Below are positions 46,585 to 55,626 of a stretch of DNA of 64,000 nucleotides, piece after piece (positions within the stretch are counted from its first letter, which is position 1; each line of letters opens with the position of its first letter). Source of the stretch: Actinomycetota bacterium (lineage in GTDB: Bacteria; Actinomycetota; Actinomycetes; Propionibacteriales; Propionibacteriaceae). The notes beneath the pieces were generated by a model, which made no database searches, had not been told where the DNA came from, and worked only from the letters and a program-made list of their open reading frames with translations. Made by a program: the position numbers and the translations under genes. The DNA lies in assembly GCA_020161755.1 (NCBI GenBank), contig JAIUOS010000017.1:22554-86553 (forward strand), in the 5' to 3' direction.

Positions 46585-49422
46585 ATGGCGTCGCGCGTTG
46601 GTTCTGAAGGTGGGCGCCGCACGGCGCGTCGTTGGCTGGCCGGGGCCCTTTCCCTGGCGGTGGTGTCGGGTGCCGGCCTTGCGTCCGCCCCGGTCGCCGT
46701 TGCCGCCGACCCCGACGACATCGTGGCCGACCTGGCCACGGCGCCGGTGGGCGCCATCGTCCACGGCGTCTGGAACAACGTGCTGGTGGCCGAGCACGAC
46801 GACTCCTGGTACATCAGCTCCAACAAGGGCAACAGCTGGTGGAACACCGCCATCGAGAACGCCTACCGGCTCGCGTACCTGGACGACCAGTACGCGGTCC
46901 TGAGCGGTTCCAACGATGACGACTCGACGATGGTCTGGGTGGTGGAGCACTCCTCCGAGATCCGGGCGGTGAACGAGGTGGACCTCGGCAGCGCCAACCT
47001 GCGGGGCGTGGACGCCGACACCGCGATCGACGACACCGGCGACGAGGCGCGCGCCATCGACCTCGACACCAAGGCCGCGACGACGCTCCAGCTCGACGTG
47101 ACCGATGCGCAGGCCTCGCCGTCCTGGTGGGAACTGGGTGCCGAGCAGGCCCTGCGCGTCCTCGTCACCTACGCCTCCGACGGCATGACCCCGGTGGGCA
47201 GCTCGATCGACCCCACCCCGCTGGACGGTACCTCGGCCGGCGACCCGGCGATCACCGTCCCCGGGGGCGTCGTCGAGGCCGGCTACGACGCGAACGGCCT
47301 GAACTACCTCGCGCTGAAGAAGACCAGTGGCAAGACCACTTTCGAGTACGACTACTGCACGATCGCCGACGGTGCCACCACACCGGTCTGCGACGTACTG
47401 CGCTCCGGCATCAGCAAGAAGGACTCCCAGCTCTCGATGGCCTACCGCGTCGGCGGCTACGCCGAACTCCAGATCGCGGGGTCGCTGTACTTCTCGAAGC
47501 TGGTGCGCGAAGCGAAGACCGGCAAGGTGCCGGCGGCGAAGAAGGTCACCGGCGTGGGCGTCGACCACTACCCGGACGGCACCCGCACGAAGTTCGCCCA
47601 GGTCGGCTCGAGCGCCCTCCCGATCGTCAGCGACACCACGCCCGGCACCGGCGGCGTCTTCGAGGTTCCGGCGTCGGGCAAGGCCGAACGCTTCTCGGTG
47701 GGGCCGACTGCCCCGGTCCTGCCCTACGAGCTCTCGCTGTCCGCGACCCGCGTCGCCGGCGTGGACGACCGGAGCACGTACACGCTGTGGCAGCGTGACC
47801 TCGGCACCCCGTCGCAGGAGGAGGTGCTCTCCACCCGAGGGGTGCAGGCGCGGGTCTCGGTCGGTCGGACCGCGGTGAACGGTTCCACCGGGCTGCTGCT
47901 CAGCGACCAGGGCATGCAGATCGCGAAGCTCAAGAAGTGGGCCTGGGTCGAGGAGCTGAGCGGGCCCTACCTGCTGGGCCGCGCCACCGCGACGGCGAAG
48001 CGGACCGTCCTGGCCGGCACCAGGACCATCACGTTCGGCAAGTGGGACCTGCCGATGGCGGTGTTCGGCAGCCGGGTCGCGGCCCTCACCTACGGCGCCA
48101 CCGACTGGTGGATCACGATCTTCGACGTCAGCACCGGCAAGCCGGTGACGGTGGACACCGTCCCGCTGACCGCCTTCGAGCGGATCTTCTCGGTGTACCT
48201 GTGGGGTGACACCGTGCTCATCGATGGCACCGACGACCCGACGGTTGACGGCAGCCGGGTCCAGGTCACGAACTTCGTCGACGCCACCCAGTCGGAGAAG
48301 TCCTTCCCGGATGGTGCCTCCTTCGCCGGGCTCGGCGACGGCGTGGCCGTCGTGCAGACCGGTGACCAGGCGGGCTGGCAGGTCATGGACACCACCACCA
48401 GCGCGCTCGCGCTGACCCCGCTCGAAGACTCGGCCGACACGACCCCGGCCGTGGACGGCGCCGGCCGCGTCGCGTACGCCACCGATTCCGAGCTGGTCGT
48501 CCACCAGGTTCCCGGGGCCGGGACGTCGGAGCCGCGGGCGCTGTGGACGTCCGCCGCGACCACCTTCAATGCCCTCGCCGGCGAGACCGCGCCCTGGAAG
48601 GTGTCCGTGGACGCGAGCAAGGCGGTCGGGGCCGGTGCGCTGGTGATCGACGGGACGGGGGTCGTGGCCGGCAGCTCGGCGACCGTGCCGGTGCATTCGT
48701 CCGCCGACGGTTCGCTGCGGATCTCGTGGGACGGCAGGCTCGATGACGGCTCGGCGGCTCCGGCGGGGTCGTACACGTGGAAGCTCACCGGGTTCGGCGA
48801 GTTGAAGGACGTCTCCGGCGCCAAGGGCGTCGAGGGCGTGCTGACGGTGACCAACAAGGCGGTGGCCTACCCGCAGGCCACGCCGAAGATCGACCCCACC
48901 AAGCCGGCCACGGACACGGTGCTCACCGCAGACCCGGGCGCGGCCCCGACGGGTGCCACGGTGGCGTACCAGTGGTACCGCGGCACCAAGGCCATCCCGG
49001 GCGAGGTCGGCGAGACCTACACCGCCACCTCCGCCGACGTCGGCAAGACGCTCAAGGTGAAGGTCACCTTCACCAACTCGCTCTACCTCGACTCCTCGAA
49101 GTACTCGGCGTCCACCAAGAAGGTCGTCGCGGCCGCCCTGACCAAGGGGACGGTGGCGCTGAGCGACACGACGGCCACCGTGGGCGCGCCGCTCTCCGCG
49201 GTGCTGGACGGCTGGGGTCCCGCCCCGGTCACGCCGACGTACCAGTGGTACCGGGTGGATGCGAAGAAGAAGGCGAAGGCGATCTCGAAGCAGATCGGCA
49301 AGACCTACACGCCGACCGCCGCCGACGTCGGCTACCGGATCCGGGTGACCGTCACCGTCGCCAAGGCCGGCTACGTGAGCGTCACGGCCACCACACCGAC
49401 CTCCGACGTGGTGGCGGCCTGA
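46585..49422 (+). CDS. Secreted multidomain protein with FlgD-Ig-like and Ig-type C-terminal repeats (2)
   Basis: A 945-residue paralogue of the protein at 42838. A twin-arginine-like basic N-terminus (RRTARRWLAGALSLAVV) and signal peptide end VAVAADP. A beta-propeller-like region spans to about 670, followed by a FlgD-type Ig domain (LRISWDGRLDDGSAAPAGSY) and two C-terminal repeats (AYQWYRGTKAIPGEVGETY; TYQWYRVDAKKKAKAISKQ). I chose the ATG at 46585 because AAGGAAA lies six bases upstream. The ATG at 46570 is an alternative. No wall anchor is visible. Confidence 0.8.
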   Translation: MASRVGSEGGRRTARRWLAGALSLAVVSGAGLASAPVAVAADPDDIVADLATAPVGAIVHGVWNNVLVAEHDDSWYISSNKGNSWWNTAIENAYRLAYLDDQYAVLSGSNDDDSTMVWVVEHSSEIRAVNEVDLGSANLRGVDADTAIDDTGDEARAIDLDTKAATTLQLDVTDAQASPSWWELGAEQALRVLVTYASDGMTPVGSSIDPTPLDGTSAGDPAITVPGGVVEAGYDANGLNYLALKKTSGKTTFEYDYCTIADGATTPVCDVLRSGISKKDSQLSMAYRVGGYAELQIAGSLYFSKLVREAKTGKVPAAKKVTGVGVDHYPDGTRTKFAQVGSSALPIVSDTTPGTGGVFEVPASGKAERFSVGPTAPVLPYELSLSATRVAGVDDRSTYTLWQRDLGTPSQEEVLSTRGVQARVSVGRTAVNGSTGLLLSDQGMQIAKLKKWAWVEELSGPYLLGRATATAKRTVLAGTRTITFGKWDLPMAVFGSRVAALTYGATDWWITIFDVSTGKPVTVDTVPLTAFERIFSVYLWGDTVLIDGTDDPTVDGSRVQVTNFVDATQSEKSFPDGASFAGLGDGVAVVQTGDQAGWQVMDTTTSALALTPLEDSADTTPAVDGAGRVAYATDSELVVHQVPGAGTSEPRALWTSAATTFNALAGETAPWKVSVDASKAVGAGALVIDGTGVVAGSSATVPVHSSADGSLRISWDGRLDDGSAAPAGSYTWKLTGFGELKDVSGAKGVEGVLTVTNKAVAYPQATPKIDPTKPATDTVLTADPGAAPTGATVAYQWYRGTKAIPGEVGETYTATSADVGKTLKVKVTFTNSLYLDSSKYSASTKKVVAAALTKGTVALSDTTATVGAPLSAVLDGWGPAPVTPTYQWYRVDAKKKAKAISKQIGKTYTPTAADVGYRIRVTVTVAKAGYVSVTATTPTSDVVAA

Positions 49423-49467
49423 GCGGCTTCCGACTGGACGTGGTGTGAGGGCACCGGTGCGGCTACC

Positions 49468-49473
49468 TATGCT
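49468..49473 (+). promoter_or_regulatory. Leaderless-type -10 box for the histidine phosphatase
   Basis: TATGCT lies six bases before the ATG at 49480, with no ribosome site in between. Confidence 0.4.
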
Positions 49474-49479
49474 CGGAAC

Positions 49480-50121
49480 ATGCGTCTGATCCTCGTCCGC
49501 CACGGCCGTACCGCGTCCAACGTCGGCCTGCTCCTCGACACCGCCGAGCCGGGGGCCGACCTCGACGAGAACGGGCTGGAGCAGGCGGCGTCCCTGGTCG
49601 AGCGGTTGTCGCACCACGAGATCGAGGCCGTCTACACCTCGAACCTGGTCCGCACCCAGCAGACCGCGGCGCCGATCGCGGAATCGCGGGGGCTGGAGCT
49701 CCAGGTGCTGCCGGGGCTGCGCGAGATCTCGGCGGGCGACGACGAACTGTCCTCCGACGCCACCCGCTACATCGGCACCATGATCGCGTGGGGTCAGGGT
49801 GACCCGGGGGCCCGGGTCCCCGGCGGTGAGAACGCGCACGAGTTCCTCGAGCGGTTCGACGCGGCGATCGCGCGCATCGCGGCGTCCGGTTACGAGGTCG
49901 TCATGGTCGTGAGCCACGGCGCCGCGCTCCGGGTGTGGTCGATGGTGCGCGTGGACGGCTTCCTCGAGGCGCTCGGCCAGGCCCACCTCGACAACACCGG
50001 CGTGATCGTCGTGGACGGGTCGCCGGCGGACGGCTGGGAGTTGGCCGAGCTCATCGGCGTCCGGGTGTACGAGGACGCCGAACTCGGCGTGACCACGGAC
50101 GACACCGACACCACCGCCTGA
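49480..50121 (+). CDS. Histidine phosphatase (phosphoglycerate-mutase-like) family protein
   Basis: A 213-residue branch-2-like PGM-fold enzyme. It starts with LILVRHGRTASN (nucleophile His8) and has the second catalytic His in VVMVVSHGAAL and the arginine in YTSNLVRTQQTA. Substrates in this family range from sugar phosphates to nucleotides and phosphoproteins and cannot be assigned here. It is followed after 14 bases by a secreted EEP-fold protein. Confidence 0.88.
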   Translation: MRLILVRHGRTASNVGLLLDTAEPGADLDENGLEQAASLVERLSHHEIEAVYTSNLVRTQQTAAPIAESRGLELQVLPGLREISAGDDELSSDATRYIGTMIAWGQGDPGARVPGGENAHEFLERFDAAIARIAASGYEVVMVVSHGAALRVWSMVRVDGFLEALGQAHLDNTGVIVVDGSPADGWELAELIGVRVYEDAELGVTTDDTDTTA

Positions 50122-50135
50122 AGAGCGGGCCGGAC

Positions 50136-51239
50136 ATGCCGTGGTCGCGCAGGCACACCGCATGGTCGGCGGTGGCGCTGACCGCCGTCTGCCTGGCGGC
50201 GGTGGCGAACACCCTGGTCGCGCTCACCCCGGGCCCGTCCCCGGCGCCGGTCGCCACGTCGTCCGCCTCCGCGACCGCCACGGCGTCAACCACGCCCAGC
50301 GCCACCGCCACGGCCGGCGCCGTGCAGGGCGTCCTGCGGGTGTACAGCAACAACATCGAGAACCTCGTCACCAACGAGGGCGGCCTGCGGTGCTCGGGGG
50401 TGTCGCCCGCCGACCACCTCGCCTCGATGCTGGTGGACGCCGAGGGCCGCAAGGGCACGGACGGGGTGAAGGCGCCCGACCTGCTGCTGCTCCAGCAGGT
50501 GAGCGGCAGCGAGCAGGCCGAGGAGTACGCGGCCGCGCTGGCGAAGCGGTTCGGCTACCCGAAGGGCACCTACCAGTCGATCATGGTGTGGACCGATCCG
50601 GAACCGTGGGGCGCGAAGCACGACTGCCGGGATGGATCGCTCGGCCGGCTCAAGGCCACCCAGACCAACGCGATCATCTTCAACACCCGCACGCTCGAAC
50701 TCACCCGCGTGGCCGCCTACTGGCCGGCGGGCTGGCTGCGTCCGGGCACCGCGTACGCCGCGGGTCGCGGCTGCACCGCCTACGAGCCACCCAGCAACGA
50801 CGCCGACCCGGCGCGCGCCAACAAGTGGAAGCGGACGAGCCCGGTGGCCGCGCAGTTCGTCGTCCGCGGCACCGACGTCACGGTGTTCGCGAGCAGCATG
50901 CACCTGCCCCGGCAGAACCGGGACAACCCGTGCGCGGGCGAGCGCGACCCCGGGATCGACGACACCGGCATCGGGTTCGGCGTCGACGCCACCCGGCTGC
51001 TCCAGGAGTCCCGCGTCCGGGTGATCGGGGTGGACGCGAACCGTCCCAAGATCGCCGACGACGCGCTGGCGATGTTCGGCGCGACGAGCCTGGGCAACAC
51101 CCGGACGCTGCACCGCAGCAAGATCGACTACCTGTTCGTGCGCGGCGACGTCCGGGCGTCCGCGATCGACCACACGGTCGAGGGGACGTTGTCGAACCAC
51201 CGCGCGCTGTACAGCTTCATCGACTACTCCGTCAGCTGA
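50136..51239 (+). CDS. Secreted endonuclease/exonuclease/phosphatase-fold protein with altered catalytic residues
   Basis: A 367-residue exported protein. It has a membrane/signal helix at residues 8-30, a Ser/Thr/Ala linker to about 65, then an EEP fold. Recognisable elements are YSNNIEN (motif 1 Asn), LLLLQQVSG (motif 2, where the usual catalytic Glu is Gln), SSMHLP (His), GVDANRPK (Asp/Asn) and LSNHRALYSF (final motif, where the usual SDH reads SNH). Two acidic residues needed for metal-dependent cleavage are neutral here, so it may be inactive. Extra cysteines suggest disulfides. It is probably co-transcribed with the phosphatase and converges on purU with an eight-base overlap. Confidence 0.75.
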   Translation: MPWSRRHTAWSAVALTAVCLAAVANTLVALTPGPSPAPVATSSASATATASTTPSATATAGAVQGVLRVYSNNIENLVTNEGGLRCSGVSPADHLASMLVDAEGRKGTDGVKAPDLLLLQQVSGSEQAEEYAAALAKRFGYPKGTYQSIMVWTDPEPWGAKHDCRDGSLGRLKATQTNAIIFNTRTLELTRVAAYWPAGWLRPGTAYAAGRGCTAYEPPSNDADPARANKWKRTSPVAAQFVVRGTDVTVFASSMHLPRQNRDNPCAGERDPGIDDTGIGFGVDATRLLQESRVRVIGVDANRPKIADDALAMFGATSLGNTRTLHRSKIDYLFVRGDVRASAIDHTVEGTLSNHRALYSFIDYSVS

Positions 51240-52083
51240 AGATGACCGTGCGGCCGCCGTCGAGCAGGACGCGGTGCTCGGCGAACAGCTTGACCGCCTC
51301 GGTCAGCGTCCGGCTCTCCTGCTCCTGGCCCATCGCGACCAGTTCGGGGACCTCCATGGTGTGGTCGACCCGGCGGACGTTCTGCTCGATGATCGGGCCC
51401 TCGTCGAGGTCGGAGGTGACGAAGTGCGCGGTGGCGCCGATCAGCTTCACCCCGCGGGAGTGCGCCTGCCGGTACGGGTTGGCGCCCTTGAAGCCCGGCA
51501 GGAACGAGTGGTGGATGTTGATCGCCCGGCCGGCCAGCGCCTCGCACAGGCCGGGGGAGAGGATCTGCATGTAGCGGGCCAGCACCACCAGTTCGATGTC
51601 GTGCTCGGCGACCACGTCCAGGATGCGGCGCTCGACGTCGGCCTTGGTGGCCTCGGTCACCGGGTGCACCTCGAACGGGACGCCGTAGAAGCTGGCGAGG
51701 TCGCCGAGGTCGGGGTGGTTGGAGATGATCAGCGGCATGGTGATCGGCAGGTAGCCCGAACGCTGGCGGAACAGCAGGTCGTTCAGGCAGTGGCCGGCCT
51801 TGCTGGCCAGCACCAGGGTGCGCCGGCGGCGTCCCACGTAGTCGAGGACCCACTGGGCACCCAGCGCGTCGGCGATGGTGGCGAAGGCGCGCTCGAAGTG
51901 CGAGCGGTCGAAGCCCGACTGCACCTGCACGCGCATGAAGAACCGTCCGGACTCGGTGGACGTGAACTGCTGCAGCTCGGTGATGTTGCCGGAGGACTCG
52001 ACGATGGCGCCGGTGACCTGGTGCACGATCCCGGGACGGTCCGGGCAGGACAGGGTCAGCAGCCAGTGGGTCGAGTCGATCAC
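51232..52083 (-). CDS. purU: Formyltetrahydrofolate deformylase
   Basis: A 283-residue enzyme that splits 10-formyl-THF to formate and THF. An N-terminal ACT domain (WLLTLSCPDRPGIVHQVT) is followed by a formyltransferase-like domain with the catalytic Asn/His region (NIHHSFLPGFKGANPY) and Asp (SDLDEGPIIEQ). I chose the GTG at 52083 because homologues start at the ACT domain. TACCCT lies seven bases upstream, so the gene may be leaderless. The frame to 52137 crosses this box. It overlaps the end of the EEP gene by eight bases. Confidence 0.94.
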   Translation of the reverse strand: MIDSTHWLLTLSCPDRPGIVHQVTGAIVESSGNITELQQFTSTESGRFFMRVQVQSGFDRSHFERAFATIADALGAQWVLDYVGRRRRTLVLASKAGHCLNDLLFRQRSGYLPITMPLIISNHPDLGDLASFYGVPFEVHPVTEATKADVERRILDVVAEHDIELVVLARYMQILSPGLCEALAGRAINIHHSFLPGFKGANPYRQAHSRGVKLIGATAHFVTSDLDEGPIIEQNVRRVDHTMEVPELVAMGQEQESRTLTEAVKLFAEHRVLLDGGRTVIFS

Positions 52084-52090
52084 GGCTGAC

Positions 52091-52096
52091 AGGGTA
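52091..52096 (-). promoter_or_regulatory. Leaderless-type -10 box for purU
   Basis: TACCCT on the minus strand, seven bases before the GTG at 52083. There is no ribosome site. Confidence 0.35.
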
Positions 52097-52157
52097 GCGT
52101 CCCGGGCAGGAACGGTATGTTTTGCCGCAACGCACACATTTCGCAGGAGGTTCGAGG

Positions 52158-53375
52158 GTGGCCAAGATCAAGGTCGTCGGCACGGTCGTGGAGCTGGACG
52201 GGGACGAGATGACCCGGATCATCTGGCAGTTCATCAAGGACCGGCTGGTCCACCCCTACCTCGACGTCAACCTCGACTACTACGACCTCGGCATCGAGAA
52301 CCGGGACGCCACCGACGACCAGGTGACGATCGACGCCGCCAACGCCATCAAGCGCGAGGGCGTCGGCGTGAAGTGCGCGACGATCACGCCGGACGAGGCG
52401 CGCGTCGAGGAGTTCGGGCTGAAGAAGATGTGGGTGTCGCCGAACGGGACGATCCGCAACATCCTCGGCGGCGTGGTGTTCCGCGAGCCGATCATCATCT
52501 CGAACATCCCGCGGCTGGTGCCGGGCTGGACCAAGCCGATCGTGATCGGGCGTCACGCGCACGGCGACCAGTACAAGGCCACGAACTTCAAGGTGCCGGG
52601 CGCCGGACAGCTGACGATCACCTTCACCCCCGAGGACGGTTCGGAGCCGATCCAGCATGTGGTGGCGAACTACGGTGCCGACGGCGGCGTGGCGATGGGC
52701 ATGTACAACTTCAACAAGAGCATCGAGGACTTCGCGCGGGCGTCCTTCAGCTACGGGTTGATGCGCAACTACCCGGTGTACCTGTCGACGAAGAACACGA
52801 TCCTGAAGGCCTACGACGGCGCGTTCAAGGACATCTTCGCCGCGATCTTCGAGAACGAGTTCAAGGCCGAGTTCGACGCCAAGGGGCTGACGTACGAGCA
52901 CCGGCTCATCGACGACATGGTCGCGTCCGCGATGAAGTGGGAGGGCGGCTACGTCTGGGCCTGCAAGAACTACGACGGTGACGTGCAGAGCGACACCGTG
53001 GCGCAGGGCTTCGGCTCGCTGGGGCTGATGACATCGGTGCTGATGACCCCGGACGGCAGGACCGTCGAGGCCGAGGCCGCGCACGGCACGGTGACCCGGC
53101 ACTACCGGATGCACCAGCAGGGCCTGCCCACGTCCACGAACCCGATCGCGTCGATCTTCGCCTGGACCGGCGGCCTCAAGCACCGCGGCAAACTGGACCA
53201 GACTCCAGAGGTGACGGCCTTCGCCGAGGCTCTCGAGCAGGTCTGCGTCGAGACCGTCGAGTCCGGCAAGATGACGAAGGACCTGGCCCTGCTGGTCGGC
53301 CCCGAGCAGCCCTGGCTCACCACCGAGGACTTCCTCGCCGCCCTCGACGAGAACCTCGCCGCCAAGCTCTCCTGA
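52158..53375 (+). CDS. icd: NADP-dependent isocitrate dehydrogenase (homodimeric type II)
   Basis: A 405-residue enzyme that converts isocitrate to 2-oxoglutarate. Motifs are [14 protein letters not shown] at the start, SPNGTIRN (phosphate-binding loop), RHAHGDQY, and the signature [19 protein letters not shown]. Length and sequence match the eukaryote-like subfamily. I chose the GTG at 52158 behind AGGAGG. The frame to 52122 adds 12 residues and lacks a ribosome site. A palindrome follows the stop. Confidence 0.96.
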   Translation: MAKIKVVGTVVELDGDEMTRIIWQFIKDRLVHPYLDVNLDYYDLGIENRDATDDQVTIDAANAIKREGVGVKCATITPDEARVEEFGLKKMWVSPNGTIRNILGGVVFREPIIISNIPRLVPGWTKPIVIGRHAHGDQYKATNFKVPGAGQLTITFTPEDGSEPIQHVVANYGADGGVAMGMYNFNKSIEDFARASFSYGLMRNYPVYLSTKNTILKAYDGAFKDIFAAIFENEFKAEFDAKGLTYEHRLIDDMVASAMKWEGGYVWACKNYDGDVQSDTVAQGFGSLGLMTSVLMTPDGRTVEAEAAHGTVTRHYRMHQQGLPTSTNPIASIFAWTGGLKHRGKLDQTPEVTAFAEALEQVCVETVESGKMTKDLALLVGPEQPWLTTEDFLAALDENLAAKLS

Positions 53376-53389
53376 CCCGGCCCCTCCTT

Positions 53390-53445
53390 CCCGAGTTGTC
53401 AGAATCTCAGAGCGCTGGAGCGCTCTGAGATTCTGACAACTCGGG
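53390..53445. repeat. Palindrome family A, copy 2
   Basis: The arms 53390-53416 and 53419-53445 are perfect 27-base reverse complements with a two-base spacer. It shares CCGAGTTGTCAGAATCTCAG with copy 3. It follows icd and precedes the DUF559 gene. Confidence 0.9.
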
Positions 53446-53533
53446 GTTGGGAGTGGGGTGGGGGTGTGGATGAGTGGGAGTTATCCACAACCTTCGCCAG
53501 GCGTGACGCGCGGACGGGGTCGGTGCCGAAGAT

Positions 53534-54505
53534 GTGGACGTGTACGCCGGTGTTGAACGCTTCCCAATTGTCCGCGCCACCGCCCAACGGCAGGTGGGAG
53601 TGCTGCACCGTCGACAGCTTGAGGCCCTGGGCATCACCACGTCGCAACTGAACGCCAACCTTCGTGCGGAACGCTGGACAGCCGTCGGCCAGGAGGTCGT
53701 GCTTCTCCAGAACGCACCGCCCGGCCGGCGGCAGCTGATGTGGATCGCGGTTCTGGACGCGGGCGAATGCGCCCTGGGGAGTCACACCTCACTCGAGTTG
53801 GCCGGCTTCCGCTCGTTCGCGGCCGAGGCGGACCTCGTGCACCTGGTGATCCCGCGCGGCAACAAGGTCACGCCGCTGGACGGCGTCCGCGTCCATGAGT
53901 CGCGACGCCTCCAGCCGTTGCGATCGATCTACACCGAGGGGTTGCCCCGTACGGCGACGGCGAGGTCCGTTCTCGACGCAGCCGCATGGCAGCCGTATCC
54001 ACGGTTTGCGGCGGTGATGGTCGCGGCCGCTGTTCAGCAGCGTTTGGTGACCGCACTGGAGCTCGACGACGCGATGCGGACAGTCGGCCGCGTCCGGCAC
54101 AAGCAGTTCCTGCGGGAGGCGATCCGGGACGCCGCCGGGGGCGCGCACTCTGCCGGCGAACTGGATCTTGCGAGGGTCTGCCGCCGGTTCGCGCTGGCGC
54201 CTCCGAACCGTCAGGTGCCGCGGCGGGACGCGTCCGGTGTCTGGCGTTTCCTGGACGCCGAGTGGGACCTCCCCGACGGCGAGGTGGTGGTCCTCGAGGT
54301 CGACGGCGTCTACCACATGGACGTCCAGACCTGGCAGGCAGACATGCGACGCGAGAGGGCCGTCGTCGTGGGCAGGAAGCGGGTCCTCCGGGCGACGAAC
54401 TTCGAGGTTCGCCACGAGCCGCTCCTCCTCGTCCACGACCTTCGGGCCCTCGGCGTCCCCCTCACCACCGAGTTGTCAGAATCTCAGGTCGCCAGGGCGT
54501 CCTGA
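53534..54505 (+). CDS. DUF559-type protein with N-terminal AbiEi-like winged helix
   Basis: A 323-residue protein. About 60 N-terminal residues (VGVLHRRQLEALGITTSQLN) resemble the winged helix of AbiEi antitoxins. A central helical part follows. The C-terminal region at about 225-310 carries a PD-(D/E)XK-type Vsr-like pattern: FLDAEWDLPDGEVVVLEVDG, then W and D/R positions. Such proteins are common single genes in actinobacteria and their role is unproven. Codon use is looser than in the neighbours (more A/T third positions). Its stop codon lies inside palindrome copy 3 and copy 2 lies 88 bases before the GTG start. No ribosome site is clear. Confidence 0.75.
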   Translation: MDVYAGVERFPIVRATAQRQVGVLHRRQLEALGITTSQLNANLRAERWTAVGQEVVLLQNAPPGRRQLMWIAVLDAGECALGSHTSLELAGFRSFAAEADLVHLVIPRGNKVTPLDGVRVHESRRLQPLRSIYTEGLPRTATARSVLDAAAWQPYPRFAAVMVAAAVQQRLVTALELDDAMRTVGRVRHKQFLREAIRDAAGGAHSAGELDLARVCRRFALAPPNRQVPRRDASGVWRFLDAEWDLPDGEVVVLEVDGVYHMDVQTWQADMRRERAVVVGRKRVLRATNFEVRHEPLLLVHDLRALGVPLTTELSESQVARAS

Positions 54506-54521
54506 GATTCTGACAACTCGG
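54468..54521. repeat. Palindrome family A, copy 3
   Basis: The arms 54468-54493 and 54496-54521 pair with one mismatch and a two-base spacer. The last 12 codons and the stop of the DUF559 gene lie within it. The GT2 gene begins 22 bases later. Confidence 0.9.
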
Positions 54522-54543
54522 CAGGGGGTGACAGAATGCTGCG

Positions 54544-55611
54544 GTGACTTCGACGCCGGCCCCCGCGACGCGTCCGGGGCTCTCGGAGTTGGGTGAACAC
54601 CCGGCGGTCTCCTACGTGATGCCGGTGCTCAACGAGGCCGGGCACCTGGCAGAGGCGGTCAGCGCCGTCCTCTCCCAGGCCTACGACGGCGAGCAGGAAC
54701 TGGTGCTCGCGCTGGGCGCCTCCAGCGACGGGACGGACGAGGTGGCCGCAGCGCTCGCCGCGTCCGATCCCCGGGTGCGGCTGGTCCGCAACCCGCGCAA
54801 CGACATCCCGATCGGGCTGAACCTGGCCATCGCCGCCAGCCGGCACCCCCTCGTCGTCCGGGTGGACGCGCACGCCGAACTGCCCGCCGGCTACACCGCG
54901 GCCGCCGTCGAGATCCTGCGCCGTACCGGCGCGGCCAACGTCGGTGGCGTCATGGTCGCCCAGGGGCGCGGACGCTTCCAGCGCGCCGTCGCCCGCGCCT
55001 ACAACTCCCCGTTCGGCCTCGGGGGCGGCTCCTGGCACCACGGCGAGGAGGAGACCGAAGCCGATTCCGCCTACCTCGGCGTGTTCCGCCGCGAGGTGCT
55101 GGACGAGGTCGGCGGCTACGACGAGACCCTGCGCCGCGCCGAGGACTGGGAGCTCAACCACCGCATCCGCGCCGCCGGCCACCTGATCCTGTTCACCCCG
55201 AAGCTGAAGGTCACCTACTGGCCCCGCGACAACTGGGACGCGCTGCGCCGCCAGATGTACGCCACCGGCGTCTGGCGCGGCCACCTGGTACGGCGCCACC
55301 AGTCGACACCGTGGCGCTACCTGCCGCCGCCGGCGGTCGCCGTCCTGGTGGCGATCAGCCTGCTGGTGGCCCTGCTGCAGCTGTTCGGGATCCTCCGCGG
55401 CCCGGGCTGGGCGCTCCCGCACATCCCGTCCCTGGGCTACCTGGCGGGCGTCAGCGCGGTCGGGCTCACCCGTCTCGGCGGCGACGACCTGCGCGACCGG
55501 CTCCTGAACATCGTGGTGCTCGTCACCATGCACCTCGGCTGGGGCGCCGGCTTCATCAAGGGCTGGCTGACCGGCGCCGAGAAGACCGTCGACCGCTCCC
55601 GCGTGCGCTGA
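54544..55611 (+). CDS. Family 2 glycosyltransferase with C-terminal membrane segments
   Basis: A 355-residue protein with a GT-A domain (about residues 20-250): VSYVMPVLNEAGHLAEAV, DAH acidic motif in VVRVDAHAELP, and catalytic-loop RRAEDWELNHRI. A Trp/Arg-rich stretch and two or three membrane helices follow (about 270-340). It most likely transfers a nucleotide sugar to a lipid-linked or surface polymer. Start is GTG at 54544. The adjacent CDP-glycerol-type gene suggests a cell-surface glycopolymer function. Donor and acceptor are unknown. Confidence 0.85.
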   Translation: MTSTPAPATRPGLSELGEHPAVSYVMPVLNEAGHLAEAVSAVLSQAYDGEQELVLALGASSDGTDEVAAALAASDPRVRLVRNPRNDIPIGLNLAIAASRHPLVVRVDAHAELPAGYTAAAVEILRRTGAANVGGVMVAQGRGRFQRAVARAYNSPFGLGGGSWHHGEEETEADSAYLGVFRREVLDEVGGYDETLRRAEDWELNHRIRAAGHLILFTPKLKVTYWPRDNWDALRRQMYATGVWRGHLVRRHQSTPWRYLPPPAVAVLVAISLLVALLQLFGILRGPGWALPHIPSLGYLAGVSAVGLTRLGGDDLRDRLLNIVVLVTMHLGWGAGFIKGWLTGAEKTVDRSRVR

Positions 55612-55626
55612 CCCGGACGCCGACCG

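Noticed and set aside
46552..50163. A 1203-residue open frame on the minus strand.
   Set aside because: It is antisense to an Ig-repeat protein and a phosphatase with clear domains. The translation is His/Arg/Gly/Val-rich without motifs.
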